From Eriocheir sinensis (Eukaryota > Arthropoda > Malacostraca > Decapoda > Varunidae), in the NCBI RefSeq assembly GCF_024679095.1, contig NW_026111782.1, positions 81,001 through 145,000 of the forward strand: a stretch of DNA of 64,000 nucleotides, given 5' to 3'. Each line of letters starts with the position of its first letter. The first letter of the stretch is position 1. Shown in pieces: positions 13,370 to 25,768 of the stretch. A program made the translations under genes and the position numbers. The notes below the pieces were generated by a model. The model had not been told where the DNA came from. It did not search any database and saw only the letters and a list, made by a program, of their open reading frames with translations.

Positions 13370-14884
13370 GTGACTGCCACAAAAAACAAACTAAAAGGAG
13401 GCCAGGTAGGGAGCAGGCAGTGGTGGCACCTGGTTAAGGAACATCAAGGTGAGGTGCAAGAAGGCACAGTTCCGACCTTGAGAAGAGAGGATGGCACCAT
13501 GGCACTGAACAATAAAGAAAAAGTAGAGTTGTTTGCCAAGACTTTTGCTGCCAAAATGATCGTCCCTCACCCAGAAAAAGAGCCACCGACTCTCCCTTCA
13601 GTTACAAAAGAAAAGTTGACAAGCCTCTCAACAACGGAGGTGGAGGTGTATCTGGCAGTGAAGGCCTTAGACGCAGATAAGGCTGTTGGCCCGGACAATA
13701 TCAGCCCCCGCCTCCTGCGTCAGTGTGCCAAGGAACTCGCTCTTCCCCTCTCCAAGATATTCAACCAATGCCTTCATACCTCCACCTGGCCACAGAAGTG
13801 GAAGACTAGCCATGTTGTTCCTGTGCACAAGAAGAACGACCGAACGGACGTGAGGAACTACAGGCCGGTGTCCCTCCTATCAGCAGTGGCAAAAGTGTTG
13901 GAGGGAATAGTGGCTGAGCGGATCACTAGACACCTGGATAGGCACTATCTGTTTAGTGCCAGGCAGTTCGGCTTCAGGAAAAACCGGTCAGCAGCCGATC
14001 TCCACCTACTACTATCCAACGAATGGAGTTCACAGCTGGACCAAGGAAGAGCCACTGCTGCTCTGGCACTAGACATTGAGGGCGCATTTGACCGAGTGTG
14101 GCACACCGCCCTATTAGAAAAAATGAGAGCAGCCGGACTGGAGGGAAAGTTTCTGTGCCTAATGAAAAATTACTTAGAGGAACGCCACCTTCAAGTAGTC
14201 CTGAATGGGCACAAGTCCTCCCCACAACGGATCTACGCCGGCGTGCCACAAGGCAGCGTCATCGGGCCACTTCTATGGAACATGTACATAAATGACCTCC
14301 TCCATCTTGTTCCTAGTGCCAAAGCGTTCGCCGATGACATCACTTTGACTCACAAAATAGAGCTAGGAGGAGAGGCCCAGGCAGCACGCAAACTAAGAGC
14401 CACACTCCGGCGAATTGCAGATTGGGGGAGTAAGTGGCAAGTTAAGTTTGCCCCAGCAAAAACTCAGCTGCTGGTAGTGGCCAGGACACCTGTGGATCTC
14501 CAGCTTGAATTTGAGGGACTCAAGCTGACGCCACGTGAGGAAGTGGAGGTGCTGGGCCTCACATATGACTCCAGGCTGACCTTCCGCACGCACATCCAGC
14601 AGCTGGCAAGGGCAGCCTCACGGAAGCTGACGTCCCTACGCAGAATCTCCTGGCTGATGGACAGTCGAGGGCGCGAGGTCTTATACAAGGCACAAATCCG
14701 ATCCTCCCTTGAGTATTCGTGCCTAACGTGGGGGGGAGCTGCCAGTACCCATCTCGCGCTCCTCGACAAGATCCAGGAGAGGGCGTGGAGCACCTCCCGA
14801 CCCTGCAGACCCTCCAACACCGGCGAGACGTGGCCGGCCTCACCACTCTGTACAAAATACAGCAGGAGGGAGTGGAGCACCTGA
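13370..14884 (+). pseudogene. LINE-B reverse transcriptase
   Basis: A 504-residue frame. RT motifs: NYRPVSLLSAVAKVLE, RQFGFRKNRSAADL, ALDIEGAFDRVWHTALLEKM (about 234), AGVPQGSVIGPLLWNMYIND (about 290) and AKAFADDITL (about 319-322), with all catalytic Asp residues present. The AP endonuclease is missing through 5' truncation. Beyond ALLDKIQERA, near 14783, the frame shifts; the true C-terminus (EHLPTLQTLQHRRDVAGL ... to HIWN*) is read at about 14783-15021 in another frame. Confidence 0.85.
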
Positions 14885-15021
14885 GGACGCTGCGCCAGCC
14901 GGAGCGGGAGGTGACAGCCAACACCCGGTCAGCGGAGGCGGCACCCACGGCTCTGGTGGTGCAGCGATGCCGGACGACTCAGAGGCAGTTTATAAACACT
15001 TACGTGCATATATGGAACTGA
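14783..15021 (+). pseudogene. LINE-B ORF C-terminus after frameshift
   Basis: The segment from EHLPTLQTLQHRRDVAGL to HIWN follows directly on the RT frame and matches the usual C-terminal layout of this LINE type (LQHRRDVAxLxxxYK). It ends at the TGA at 15019-15021. A frameshift at about 14783 separates it from the RT frame. Confidence 0.75.
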
Positions 15022-15237
15022 CTCCTTGCGTCCGGTCAGCTGCCTCAGCAGTTCACACACCGGCAACAATATAAACTGTTTGTGAACCAGTGGCTGAACA
15101 ATTTGTGAACAGGTTAGGCTTTCAGATAGGGGATACCAACTATGTTCCCTTTAGCCTAGAAACTAGTGCCGCCATATAATGTAATGTTATAGGTACTAGG
15201 CCCTGATGTAACCAAGTGTCTGTGTAAATAAAAAAAT

Positions 15238-15242
<5 letters not shown>

Positions 15243-15279
<37 letters not shown>

Positions 15280-15527
15280 GATTAGCTTGACGAGTGTTAG
15301 TAAAGTCTCCGGAGTTGACATTCACATTTGAGTATTCCACTATATCCGGTTAAGGGGAGGAGGAGGAGGAGGAGGAGGAGGAGCATTAGGAGGAGGAGGA
15401 TGAGGATGAGGAGGAGGAGGAGGAGGAGGAGGAGGAGCTGGAGGAGGAGGAGGAGGGTGAATCATAACGTCATAATTGTCACATACACTCAGACTTTCAT
15501 TTTCTCCTTCTCCAAATTTTTTTTCTT

Positions 15528-15579
<52 letters not shown>

Positions 15580-15580
15580 C
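15243..15580 (+). repeat. (AG)n, then module A copy 1: (GGA)n and (CT)n in a fixed frame of spacers
   Basis: (AG)n at 15243-15276. Spacer AAAGTCTCCGGAG at about 15303, (GGA)n at 15356-15456, spacer CACATACACTCAGACTT at about 15480, then (CT)n at 15532-15577. Module A recurs at 18560-19074 with the same order and related spacers. Confidence 0.8.
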
Positions 15581-16024
15581 CCCCCCACGCTGCCAGGCTT
15601 CCTGTCTCCATGCTTTCTTTCTTCACTTTCGTCTCCACTTTTTTCTGATTTTTTTCCCTTCTTTTGTCTACCTCTTGTTCTTCTTTTTTAACTTCTTCTT
15701 GTTATTGTTGTTGTTCTTCCTCCATTGCTCTCCTTTCTTTTCCTTTGTATTCTTCTTCATTCTTCCCTTTCGTCTCCATTCTTTTCTGGTTATTTCCCTT
15801 CCTTTCGCCTGCTGCTAAGAAGACAAGGCTAAGGGTGTCGCAGGCGGCGCCATGTAAATGCGTGTGGGTGTACCCGCGCGCAACATCCTGCCCCAGTGCT
15901 TGAAAAAGGAGGAGAATGATCTACGAGCTCCAGTGTCTCCCTCTTCGTGACGCGAGTGGTCGCTGCTCGTTGAAATATCTATCCAAGCTGGGAAGAGGCG
16001 CGCACGACTCGATCCCAACACACA

Positions 16025-16067
<43 letters not shown>

Positions 16068-16104
16068 CACATACTCAAACCCACCCACCCACACACCCAT
16101 CCAC

Positions 16105-16138
<34 letters not shown>

Positions 16139-16270
16139 CACATACTCAAACCCACCCACCCACACCCACACCCACACACCCACACACACACAACCACACC
16201 CACACCAACACGCCCACCCACACACACCCACCCACCCACCCCCACACACACACACACACGGTGAGCCACG
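15581..16270. other. pyrimidine tract, short unassigned segment and (CA)n/(CCCA)n array upstream of the host exon
   Basis: Pyrimidine-rich to about 15790. At 15790-16020 lies sequence of mixed, partly GC-rich composition with no recognised feature; it could hold the 5' UTR or promoter of the gene beginning at 16271. From 16022 to 16260 there is a (CA)n array with CCCA variants. Confidence 0.7.
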
Positions 16271-16946
16271 ATGAACACCAGGCTGTCCTTACTCATGGTG
16301 TTTCTAAAGTCATTATTGCCCGCGCCCGGAGTCTCTCTCAGCCCAGGCCTGGACCCACGCTGCCCCGCCCATATTACCATCTCGGAGGATGATGAATGGG
16401 CGAACATTGGCACAGTGCAAAATCTGAAGCCCGGCTGGAGCATGGTCTTGTTCGTGCACCCCGACCCTGGCTTCAAGGGGGTTAGGCTCGTGGCGGCGGG
16501 CGATGGCTGGCAGCAGGACGCCTGGTTCACGCTGGACAACACTTGCTTCCCTCTGGACGCACGGTGGTGGAGGTTGTTTGGAGGTGTATGGGGAAGGAGC
16601 AACGATGACAACAACAATGATGGCATTTTTGGCTTTTATGTACGGACTGGTGATTGTTATCTTAAGTGCCGCAGAACAGGCCACTCCCTTAATGCCATGA
16701 ATGTTACTGCTGTGGCTCACGGGCCCTCAGGGTGGAGATTATCGCACCCGCGGCAATGCACTGTAGAAGAATACAAAAAAGACAGATACTCATGGATAAA
16801 CTGCACCTCCCACCCCACCACCACCACCACCACCACCACCACCACCAGCGCCATCATAGTCGTGCCGGTGACGATTGGTGTTGCTGTTGTTGTTGTTCTG
16901 CTAGTGGTGCTGACGAAGTGTTACTGGCACCGAAGGGTAAATCCAG
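16271..16946 (+). CDS. host membrane receptor, exon 1: signal peptide, ectodomain, transmembrane segment
   Basis: The ATG at 16271 opens 225 codons. Residues 1-24 are a likely signal peptide (LSLLMVFLKSLL core). The ectodomain (about 25-182) has Cys at 31, 92, 129, 133, 163 and 178, many Trp residues and N-glycosylation sites at N144 (NVT) and N177 (NCT). A ten-Thr stalk (183-192) is encoded by (ACC)n. Residues 193-216 are one transmembrane helix (SAIIVVPVTIGVAVVVVLLV), then basic HRR. A GT donor follows CCAG at 16947 (CAG|GTAAAT) and leaves one base of a codon, phase 1. It fits the acceptor at 33351-33352. Without splicing the protein ends at TAA, 16952-16954, as a tail-less form. I do not recognise the ectodomain family. 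Whether an upstream exon exists is unknown. Confidence 0.7.
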
Positions 16947-16949
16947 GTA

Positions 16950-17161
16950 AATAAGCTGCCACCATCAGTCGTCCAGTGTAACACGATTGACTCCCTCAAA
17001 AATAAGCTCGACCGTCACTTCCTTCAACTTAATATCAACTAGAGTAGAAATGCAACGTTTTGGAGTCTTCTGATTAATGTAAAATCACTTAGGTTTAAGG
17101 ACAGACCACCAAGTCTGGACCATGGGGTCTGACTGGTGTGTGGTCTGATTTTCTATCTATG

Positions 17162-17166
<5 letters not shown>
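16950..17166 (+). mobile_element. CR1-1 3'-end fragment inside the intron
   Basis: From AATAAGCTGCCACCATCAG to TTCTATCTATGTAAAT this matches the last part of CR1-1 (compare 33029-33236). It encodes the last codons of ORF2 (KLPPSVVQCNTID) and the 3' UTR. Its 5' edge lies only 3-4 bases after the splice donor GT at 16947. (CT)n follows at 17167-17217. Confidence 0.85.

Positions 17167-17217
<51 letters not shown>
17167..17217. repeat. (CT)n tail after CR1-1 fragment
   Basis: A pure CT run directly after GTAAAT, as in the other two CR1-1 copies. Confidence 0.95.
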
Positions 17218-17220
<3 letters not shown>

Positions 17221-18400
17221 TTTTCTTGCCTGCTGAACCCAAGTAGTGACCAGCTGTCCTGTTCATTACTACAACAAGGCTAACTAGGGGCCGGCTCGCT
17301 CTGCTGGTGATCTTCTTGTCTTCCTAACTCACTACAATGGATAGATCTGTAGATGGATGGCCTACTCTTTTTGTCTTCTTTTTTTTCTTATTTTTCATCT
17401 TTTTTTCATCTTTTTCTTTTTCTTCTTCTCTTTCTTCTTTAACTTTTCCTTTTTTCCACATTCTCCTTGTACTTCTCTTCTTTCATCTTCTTTTTATCCT
17501 TTTTTTACTTCTTCTTCTTCTTCTTCTGCTTTTTCTCCTTCTTCTTCTTTTTCTCCTTCTTCTTCTTTTTCTCCTCATTCCTCTTCTTTCTCCTTTTCTC
17601 TTTTTTTTCTTTTTCTTTTTCTCTCCTCCTCCTCCTCCTCCTCCTCCCCAGACGTGCCCAGCTCTCACGTCAACTATTTACAAAGGTCAAAAAGGAGATC
17701 AAACGGGTTTTCATGAGAGTTTTTTTTTCACACTCATAGCATAGAAAAAGGGTCACACTACCACCAGGGTCATTAAACAACCCCTGGAAATGCCCAAAAC
17801 TCCTTCAAGAAACGTGTTAAATGTGTGTGTGCTGCCGCGCCAACCCCCTGAAGCATTTACGGAGTTTAGGAATACATTGCAGAAGAGTAATTAACTGAAC
17901 ATGGCGCGCAGTTCTTTTATGTGAAGACGGAAGGGAGTTTAGGAATACATTGTAACAGATTAATTAACTGAACATGGCGCGCAGTTCTTTTATGTGGAGA
18001 CGGAAGGGAGTTTAGGAATACATTGTAACAGATTAATTAACTGAACATGGCGTGCAGTTCTTTTATGTGAAGACGGAAGGGAGTTTAGGAATACATTGTA
18101 ACAGATTAATTAACTGAACATGGCGTGCAGTTCCTTTATGTGGAGACGGAAGGGAGTTTAGGAATACCTGCTGACGGTAAGGGACGGAAAGAGACTGACA
18201 ACTGAGGCCCGAAACAGACAGACAAAATAAACATGGAACTCCAAAACCAGAAAAAAACACCGCCAACAAACACGTTGACCAGACAAACAAACAAAAAGAA
18301 TGCACTGAAGCGAACTGAGTGGACGAAAATGAGTGTGAGTAGAATACGGCATAAATGACTCACATGAGGACGGCAAAGGCTTGACTAGGAATAGTGCATT
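17218..18400 (+). repeat. composite interspersed repeat X, copy 2
   Basis: Block C (17218-17370) resembles 11106-11274. A TTC/TTTTC tract (17371-17645) follows, then an R107-like monomer (about 17650-17835), the 73-bp tandem (17862-18165) and a downstream block (to about 18400) resembling 12931-13260 (for example GAAACACGATCAACAAAC versus AAAACACCGCCAACAAAC). Confidence 0.7.
17862..18165. repeat. 73-bp tandem repeat, about four units
   Basis: GAGTTTAGGAATACATTG recurs at 17862, 17935, 18008 and 18081, with a partial unit at 18154. Each unit carries TTAATTAACTGAACATGGCG and GAAGACGGAAGG-like ends. Confidence 0.9.
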
Positions 18401-18559
18401 GTGCTCATTGTTAAGTGAGTGTTGGGGGCTGAGCGGAGGGCCGGTCTTCAGAATGGAAGCACCCACTCGCCAGCCACGCATCCTTTACAGGAACACACCC
18501 TATAGAAGAAGCTCAAGGTGGAAGGAAAAAAAAATATATATATATATACAAAAATGGCG
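18401..18559. other. unassigned spacer
   Basis: No gene or recognised repeat; ends in a short AT/TA run at about 18533-18548. Confidence 0.5.
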
Positions 18560-19965
<1,406 letters not shown>

Positions 19966-20276
19966 TAGGAATACATAGGAATACATAGGAAGAACAGACA
20001 CCAAAAGACCTATCGGTCTATGACGAGGATGTCTGTCTACTACCGCTACTACTAGTAATCTACGTGTGGTAGGACAGGACAGAATAGATGAGGGCTCCTC
20101 CCCACCCACCTCTCCCTCCGGCAACGTGCCGGCAGGAAACAGTTAGAAGAGAACACCATGTACCTTTAAGGAAGAAAGGGCCATGGAAATTTTACAGTAA
20201 AGAGATAAATAAGAGGAAATTACTACCCTTAACTTACACTACTGGTAACCTAAGCTGTGGGGGAAAATTACTTCAT
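19966..20276 (-). mobile_element. CR1-like 3' end (CR1-5) fragment
   Basis: On the minus strand it ends with a small hairpin AGACC-GATA-GGTCT and then TTCCTATGTATTCC repeats, the layout of CR1 3' ends (stem-loop plus octamer-like tail). The same block sits at 39372-39671, also directly beside a CR1-2 3' end. Confidence 0.6.
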
Positions 20277-20579
20277 TACATAAGAACATAAGAACATAGA
20301 AATACAGGGAGACTGGAAGAGGACGAGTGGCTTACACAGGGCAGCCCCAGAATCCCCCCTAATACCCACGATGGGTGCGGTGTAGTTTCAGGGGCACAGG
20401 TGGAAGCTTGATCCTCGTTTTACCGGCGGTACTAGGCACGGCACCAGTAAGTAACCTCTCACCTTACTGCACCCACACCTCACTCCACCTGTCATGCGGA
20501 CATTAACTGTTGCTTTACTCTATTGTTGACTTTCGCTACTTGCAATCTAGGTTGTGTGGGAGAATAATATGGATATAGG

Positions 20580-21426
20580 TTGAGGTCTTGCTGCAATCTG
20601 TCTGAAAACATGCGAAAAAGGGTCAGTATAATCTTATATCCCTGAAGTACTTATCTAAAGAAGACTTAAAGCTATTGATACTCTGTGCGCTAACTACTGA
20701 CGGTGGGAGTCTATTCCAGTGATCGACGACTCTGTTATTGAAAAAACTTCTACACACCAATGTGTTACATCGATTTCCCATTAACTTCATACCGTTGCTG
20801 CATGTTCTTGTGTTGGTGTCTCTCTCTGAAATAGACTATCTGGGTTAATGTTGTCGAGTCCATTAAGGATTTTGAACACTTCAATTAAGTCCCCTCTTAT
20901 CCTTCGCTTTTTTTAGGGAAAACATATCTAAACGCTTTAAACGCTCGCCATATGGCAAGTTTCGGAGCGCTGGAATTTGTTTGGTTGCTCGTCGGTGTAT
21001 CTTTTCTAGCAAAGCTTGATCTTTGATATAGTTCGTTATAGATAGTTCGGTGACCAGAACTGAACGGCGTATTCTAGGTGTAATCTTACAAATGCTAAAT
21101 ATAATCTCTTCATAAGTTCGGGTGATTTATAATCAAAGTTTCTTGAAATTAATCCCAACATCATATTGGCTTTTTTACTCGCTGCAGAACAATGATCACT
21201 CATTTTAAATGTTACTGATAATGACACCAAGATCTTTTTCTTGTTTTACTTCGCTGAGCTCATGTCCTTGAATCTGATATTTAAAGTTAGGATTTTTTTC
21301 ACCTATGTGCATTACTTTACATTTATCTACGTTAAAACTCATTTGCCATTTTTCGCTCCAGTCAGCAAGTCTTATTAAGTCTGATTGAATGTTCTCGCAA
21401 CTTTGACTGTTCATTACCGTACCTCC
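20580..21426 (-). pseudogene. CR1-2 ORF2: RT thumb and C-terminal domain
   Basis: Starting at GGTVMNSQSCENIQSDLIRL next to the inserted element, the minus strand reads [65 protein letters not shown] sequence, and then frame-shifted C-terminal motifs (RLKRL, KRRIRGD-like). It is the direct continuation of the RT frame found at 22878 once the inserted element is set aside. Confidence 0.8.
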
Positions 21427-21429
21427 TAA

Positions 21430-21969
21430 AGCCCCAAATACACTGCCGAATTTTGGCTCACGAATGTGCGCGAATATGCAAGTCATCTTGTGTCGCGAAA
21501 AAGATCGGCATCTTCTTGCCTGTTCTTGGCCGTTCGGGGACATGTTTGCGTCCACCACGCGACTTTTGACAGTTGGTCACGATCGCCACGAAAGTTTCAT
21601 GTTGCATGAAAAATTCGCGGCCGTTGGCCGAATGTGCACGAATGCAAAAGGGACGCCGAATTGTCGCCGAAATGTCGCCGACATGTCGCAGATAATTCGG
21701 CGTCCGATTCGCGGTGTTCGGCGAATTGTCGCCGAATTTTCACCGTTGAAATTTTAATTTTAGTGGAATATTTGTCGCCGACATGTCGCCGACTATTCGG
21801 GGACATGTCTCCGAGATGTCGCCGAATGGCCAAGACTATTCGGGGACATGTCCCCGAATATTCGGCGAATTAATCACGACACGGCAAACGGGTCGCGGTG
21901 GAAGGTATACACGGGGGTCTGTCTATCTATCTATCTATTTATGTATTATCTTTCTATCTATCTATCTAG

Positions 21970-22042
<73 letters not shown>

Positions 22043-22874
22043 TATAGATATATATATATATATATACGGAATAAAATAATATTATAATAATAAATAGTAA
22101 ACAAGAAAATATGAAAGACAAGAGGAATCATGAATATATAAAATAGGTATGGAACGAACATTTTCATTTATTTCATAATTAATTTACTATTTATTACTTT
22201 ATTTATTTCTTAATATCATTATTCTGCCATTATTTAACCTTTGTTTCATTTTCAGTTATTTAGATTTATTTCTTCTTTCAGTTACTGGTTTATTCATTAA
22301 TATTACGTAAACATTCATTCATTCTAAAATATTTGTAGGAGAGCAAAACAAAAACAAGTCACATTTATACATTTTATTACACATACTATTATACATATTA
22401 CCACACATATTACCACACATGGTATTTACTCGCCCACAATTCTGTCCTGTCAGGCCACTGCTCCCCGGGTGTTGTAGTAGTCCATGCGGTAGGCGGGGAT
22501 TCCCGTGCTTTATATGCCACATGGGCATCAGATGATCAGCTGTCAGAAATCTCGGCACTGTCGGAGAATTGTCCCCGACATGTTGCCGACACTTCGGGGA
22601 CATGCAAAGACAATTCGGAGACTTGTCGCCAGTTATTCCGCGACAAAAAAAAAACGTTAAAATTTCAGATTTTTAGCTCGGCGACATGGACGCCGAATAG
22701 TCGGCGACATGTCTCCGAACTGTCCCCGAATTGTCTTGACCATTCGCCAACATGTCGCCGAATGGTCACGAACTGTAAGAATCTTGGTCTTGTCGGCGAA
22801 CCGGTCGCCGAATTTTTTCACGAACTGATTCGGCGTCAAGTTCGTGGCCAAAATTCGGCAGTGTATTTGGGGCT
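21430..22874. mobile_element. 1445-bp non-autonomous DNA transposon (MITE-1), TAA target-site duplication
   Basis: Perfect terminal inverted repeats of 28 bp begin AGCCCCAAATACACTGCCGA at 21430 and end with the complement at 22874. TAA flanks both sides (21427-21429, 22875-22877). Removing one TAA and the element restores the CR1 frame FADDTK-L-GGT exactly, which confirms the boundaries. Both arms are packed with short motifs such as TCGCCGACATGTCGCCGA and TTCGGGGACATGT in both orientations. The middle has a TCTA/TA microsatellite (21920-22064) and AT-rich DNA. No transposase is seen. A 3-bp TAA duplication is typical of PIF/Harbinger elements (assignment by inference). Confidence 0.85.
21968..22064. 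repeat. (TA)n microsatellite within MITE-1
   Basis: TA repeats preceded by TCTA repeats from about 21920, in the centre of the inserted element. Confidence 0.95.
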
Positions 22875-22877
22875 TAA

Positions 22878-23590
22878 TTTGGTGTCGTCGGCGAATTTGG
22901 CTACTTTTGATAGGATATCAGTTTCTAAGTCGTTCACGTAAATTATGAATAGTGTTGGCCCCAGGACCGAGCCTTGGGGAACGCCTCTGGTGACGGGTTG
23001 AAAATCCGATGCTTCATCAATAAGAACTACACGTTGTTCTCTGTTGGTGAGCCAGTCATGAATCCACGCAAATAGATGGTCGTTAATACCGTGGGAACGC
23101 AGTTTTGGAATAAGCCTAACGTGAGGAACTTTATCAAACGTTTAATTAGGACAGACGTAAGGCTGATGGGACGATAATTACCGGCTTGTTTTTTGTCTCC
23201 TTTTTTAAAGATCGGGGTAATATTGGCCTTTTTCCACTCGAGAAGCACACTGGCCTGTGCTAATGACTTGTTGAATATTAATGTTATGGGTAATTCTAGC
23301 TGTTGACTACATTCTCTTAACACGCGAGGAGATAAATTGTCGGGGCACGGAGATTTATTTGGATCTATTTTCTGCAGGTACGCACGCACTTCGCTGATAT
23401 AAATTTCGGTCAATGCAAGCTTATGTTCTTCATGGCCTTGAAAAATTTTCTTCGGGTCTGGAATCGATGTCATGTTCTCTTTTGTAAATACGCTACTAAA
23501 GGTTGAATTTAGGACCGACGCCATGCCTTTATCATCACTAATCGTATTACCACTTAATAGTAGTGGGCCGATATTATTTTTAAGTTTTTT
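22878..23590 (-). pseudogene. CR1-2 reverse transcriptase core, internally deleted
   Basis: Minus-strand frame pieces read KKANITPIFKKGDKKQAGNY, RPISLTSV, then a jump to the region before [20 protein letters not shown] (here [12 protein letters not shown]) and KFADDTK ending at the TAA duplication. The catalytic ADD is present, but the part holding motif A is lost in the deletion near 23142, so the RT is dead. Confidence 0.8.
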
Positions 23591-24371
23591 AGTTTCTTAT
23601 GTAACTGAAAAATAACCTGGGATTTTTCTTAGCATCGAGTGATATTTTCATCTCATATTCGCGTTTCTGTTTTCTGATTTTCCTTTCGCACTCTCTCTTG
23701 ACATTGATGTAATTAGTATGATCCTGTGGATTATGTGTCAGTTTATATTTCTTATAGAGTTTTCTTTTTTCGACGATGATTTTTTGTAGGTAATTATTCA
23801 TCCACAACGGTTTTTGATTATCAGTCCTTCGTGGCTTGAGTGGAATGAGTTTATTTACACTCGCTGTGATTTGTGCAGTAAAACGATTATACATTTCTTG
23901 AACGCTGACGTTGTTGAGCAAATGATTCCAATTTACTGAAGCCAGTTCTCTTTTTAGGTCCATAAAATTTGCATTACTTGCATTTGCTCGTGCTTTTGTT
24001 TCAATATCCAAAGCATATCTTATAATGTTGTGGTCGCTGCTTGCAAATGGCTCGCCTACCTCACAGGAAGTTATGAGATGACTATCAGTCACGAAGATTA
24101 AATCAAGAATATTATTTCCGCGTGTCGGCATGGTAACAGTTTGATTAAGAAATGAATTTTCTGCAAAGTTAATTAATATCTCGCCTTCTCTGTCGCCAGA
24201 AAGTGCATTCCAGTTAACGGAGGGGTTATTGAAGTCACCGCATATTATTGCATTTTTATTTATGATAACTCTATTTATCTCTGCGTAGAGATTTCCATCA
24301 ATGTCTTCGTTTGATTTAGGAGGTCGGTAAATTACGCCCAGAATATACTTTTCATTATTGATCGTTGCTTG
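23589..24371 (-). pseudogene. CR1-2 AP endonuclease, C-terminal part, and linker
   Basis: Reads (from 24371 downward) KYILGVIYRPPKSNEDIDGN, IICGDFNNPSVNW, PTRGNNILDLIFV and SSDHNIIRY, the conserved APE-type motifs GVIYRPP, GDFN..W and SDH, followed by the basic linker (RECERKIRKQKREYE, KNPRLFFSYI). This nicks the target DNA in CR1 elements. The domain's N-terminus lies beyond the inserted MITE-2 at 25425-25760. Confidence 0.85.
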
Positions 24372-24373
24372 TA

Positions 24374-24885
24374 CAGTCGACGATAGAGAGTAGTGTCACG
24401 GTTTTCAGAATGTTTAGCCTGGTGGCGGTATCTGGCAACTATACCACGGTGGCGCATTCACTGGTGATGTTAGTGACGCGTATCAGTGCGTACAGTGTGT
24501 GTGTGACCGTAAAATTATAATAGTGTATAATATTATATTATATTATAATATAATGTGGCTAGAAATATACCAGTTTACATGAATTCAATTTAGAAATGCG
24601 ATAATGAATGTCTTCTACATGATGTTGATGATGATGACGAGGTAAAACATCACGAACAGTCTGAAACACTTTTTCTCATTACACTTTGAAAATACCGCGT
24701 GCAATGCTGTCCTTCACAGAGGCAGGCAGTGACTAATGCTCCTTACCATCAAACAGCAAATAGGCTTGAGGGTCTGTTTAACTCGCAGCCTTAATCCCGG
24801 TCACTATAAAGCCTCAAAGACAATTCAGATCATCAAAAATCTAAAATCATTTCTCCGTGAAGATTACGTAATATCTAAGTATAAA

Positions 24886-24947
<62 letters not shown>

Positions 24948-25422
24948 GAGCGCGAGGGTAGAAAAGCCCGAGGTCGACGACGCCATCATGTGAACGTTTA
25001 TAGCCTATTATTACGTATATATTTTTTTTAATAAAGAACAAGATTTTGGCTGTCAGGGATTTATTTTTTAAAGTCAAAAGGCATAACAATCTCCCTTAAT
25101 AAGTGCAGTATATTTTTAAATGTATCATAGTTTGATAAACAACTTAGACTTGCTCTTGACTAAATTTGAACGAAACTAAAAGCTCGTGTCAAAATGTAGC
25201 GACAGAGCCTAAAGAAAAAATATTTATTAAGCGTTAGCGACGGGCACTTTTGATAAATATCTATCTTAAAATTATGGAGAGTGCACCTGTGACCACCGAT
25301 CACCACAACACTACGATTTCGATAGGATATAATAATTTTCATGTCGCGTGGAGGGGTTGCCAGATGTCGCTTTCTGAACGAAACTTACTGGACTGTGTGT
25401 CAAAACTCTCAATAGCCGACTG
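24374..25422. mobile_element. 1049-bp Tc1/mariner- or pogo-like non-autonomous element (MITE-2), TA duplication
   Basis: The ends are CAGTCGACGATAGAGAG (left) and, inverted, CAGTCGGCTATTGAGAG (right); similarity extends about 27 bp with mismatches. TA lies on each side (24372-24373, 25423-25424). Taking the element out restores the CR1 endonuclease frame DSLYVQATINNEK. TA duplication plus CAGT ends fit the Tc1/mariner/pogo superfamily. A (GT)n run occupies 24889-24946 and no transposase is visible. Confidence 0.75.
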
Positions 25423-25424
25423 TA

Positions 25425-25768
25425 CATACAATGAATCATAAGCCTCTGTTTCGGCAATGTTTAGCTGAATGACTTCTAAATTATTTTTCGCATATATTAT
25501 TACACTTCCTACGTTTTTGTGTAGACGACACTTAGCAAACGCATTGTAACCATTTATAGCTAATTCACCTAAGTGATGTTTATCGCGCATATTCAGCCAT
25601 GTTTCCGTGATCAAAATGAAGTCGGGTTTTTCAGTAATTGCATGTATTATCAAGTGGCTACGCTTCTGAATGATGCTACGGGCATTTACATAAAAGATGT
25701 TTAATTTATTCGTCGAGTGTGCGCCATCTATCAACTGTCGTTTCACTGGAATATTCACTGGAATATTC
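25425..25768 (-). pseudogene. CR1-2 AP endonuclease, N-terminal part
   Basis: Minus strand: LNIFYVNARSI (N of the APE site), PDFILITETWL (catalytic Glu in ITETWL), GELAINGYNAF and VGSVIIYAKN, then DSLYVQ up to the MITE-2 target site. No in-frame ATG precedes this; the frame begins after the ORF1 stop and palindrome with GTGAATATTCCA repeated twice. Confidence 0.8.

Larger units (their letters stand above)
13342..15242 (+). mobile_element. non-LTR retrotransposon LINE-B, 5' truncated
   Basis: The copy holds an RT ORF, a frame-shifted C-terminus and a 3' UTR of about 220 bp ending TGTGTAAATAAAAAAATAAAA before (AG)n. Pieces of the same family lie on the minus strand at about 26745-26918 (3' UTR) and 27540-27697 (RT). 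Clade not fixed; the motifs fit the Jockey/I/CR1 assemblage. Confidence 0.85.

Noticed and set aside
16271..16954. A single-exon protein ending NPGK with no cytoplasmic domain as the only product
   Set aside because: Possible as an isoform, but CAG|GTAAAT at the end and the phase-matched tail exon make a spliced form more likely.
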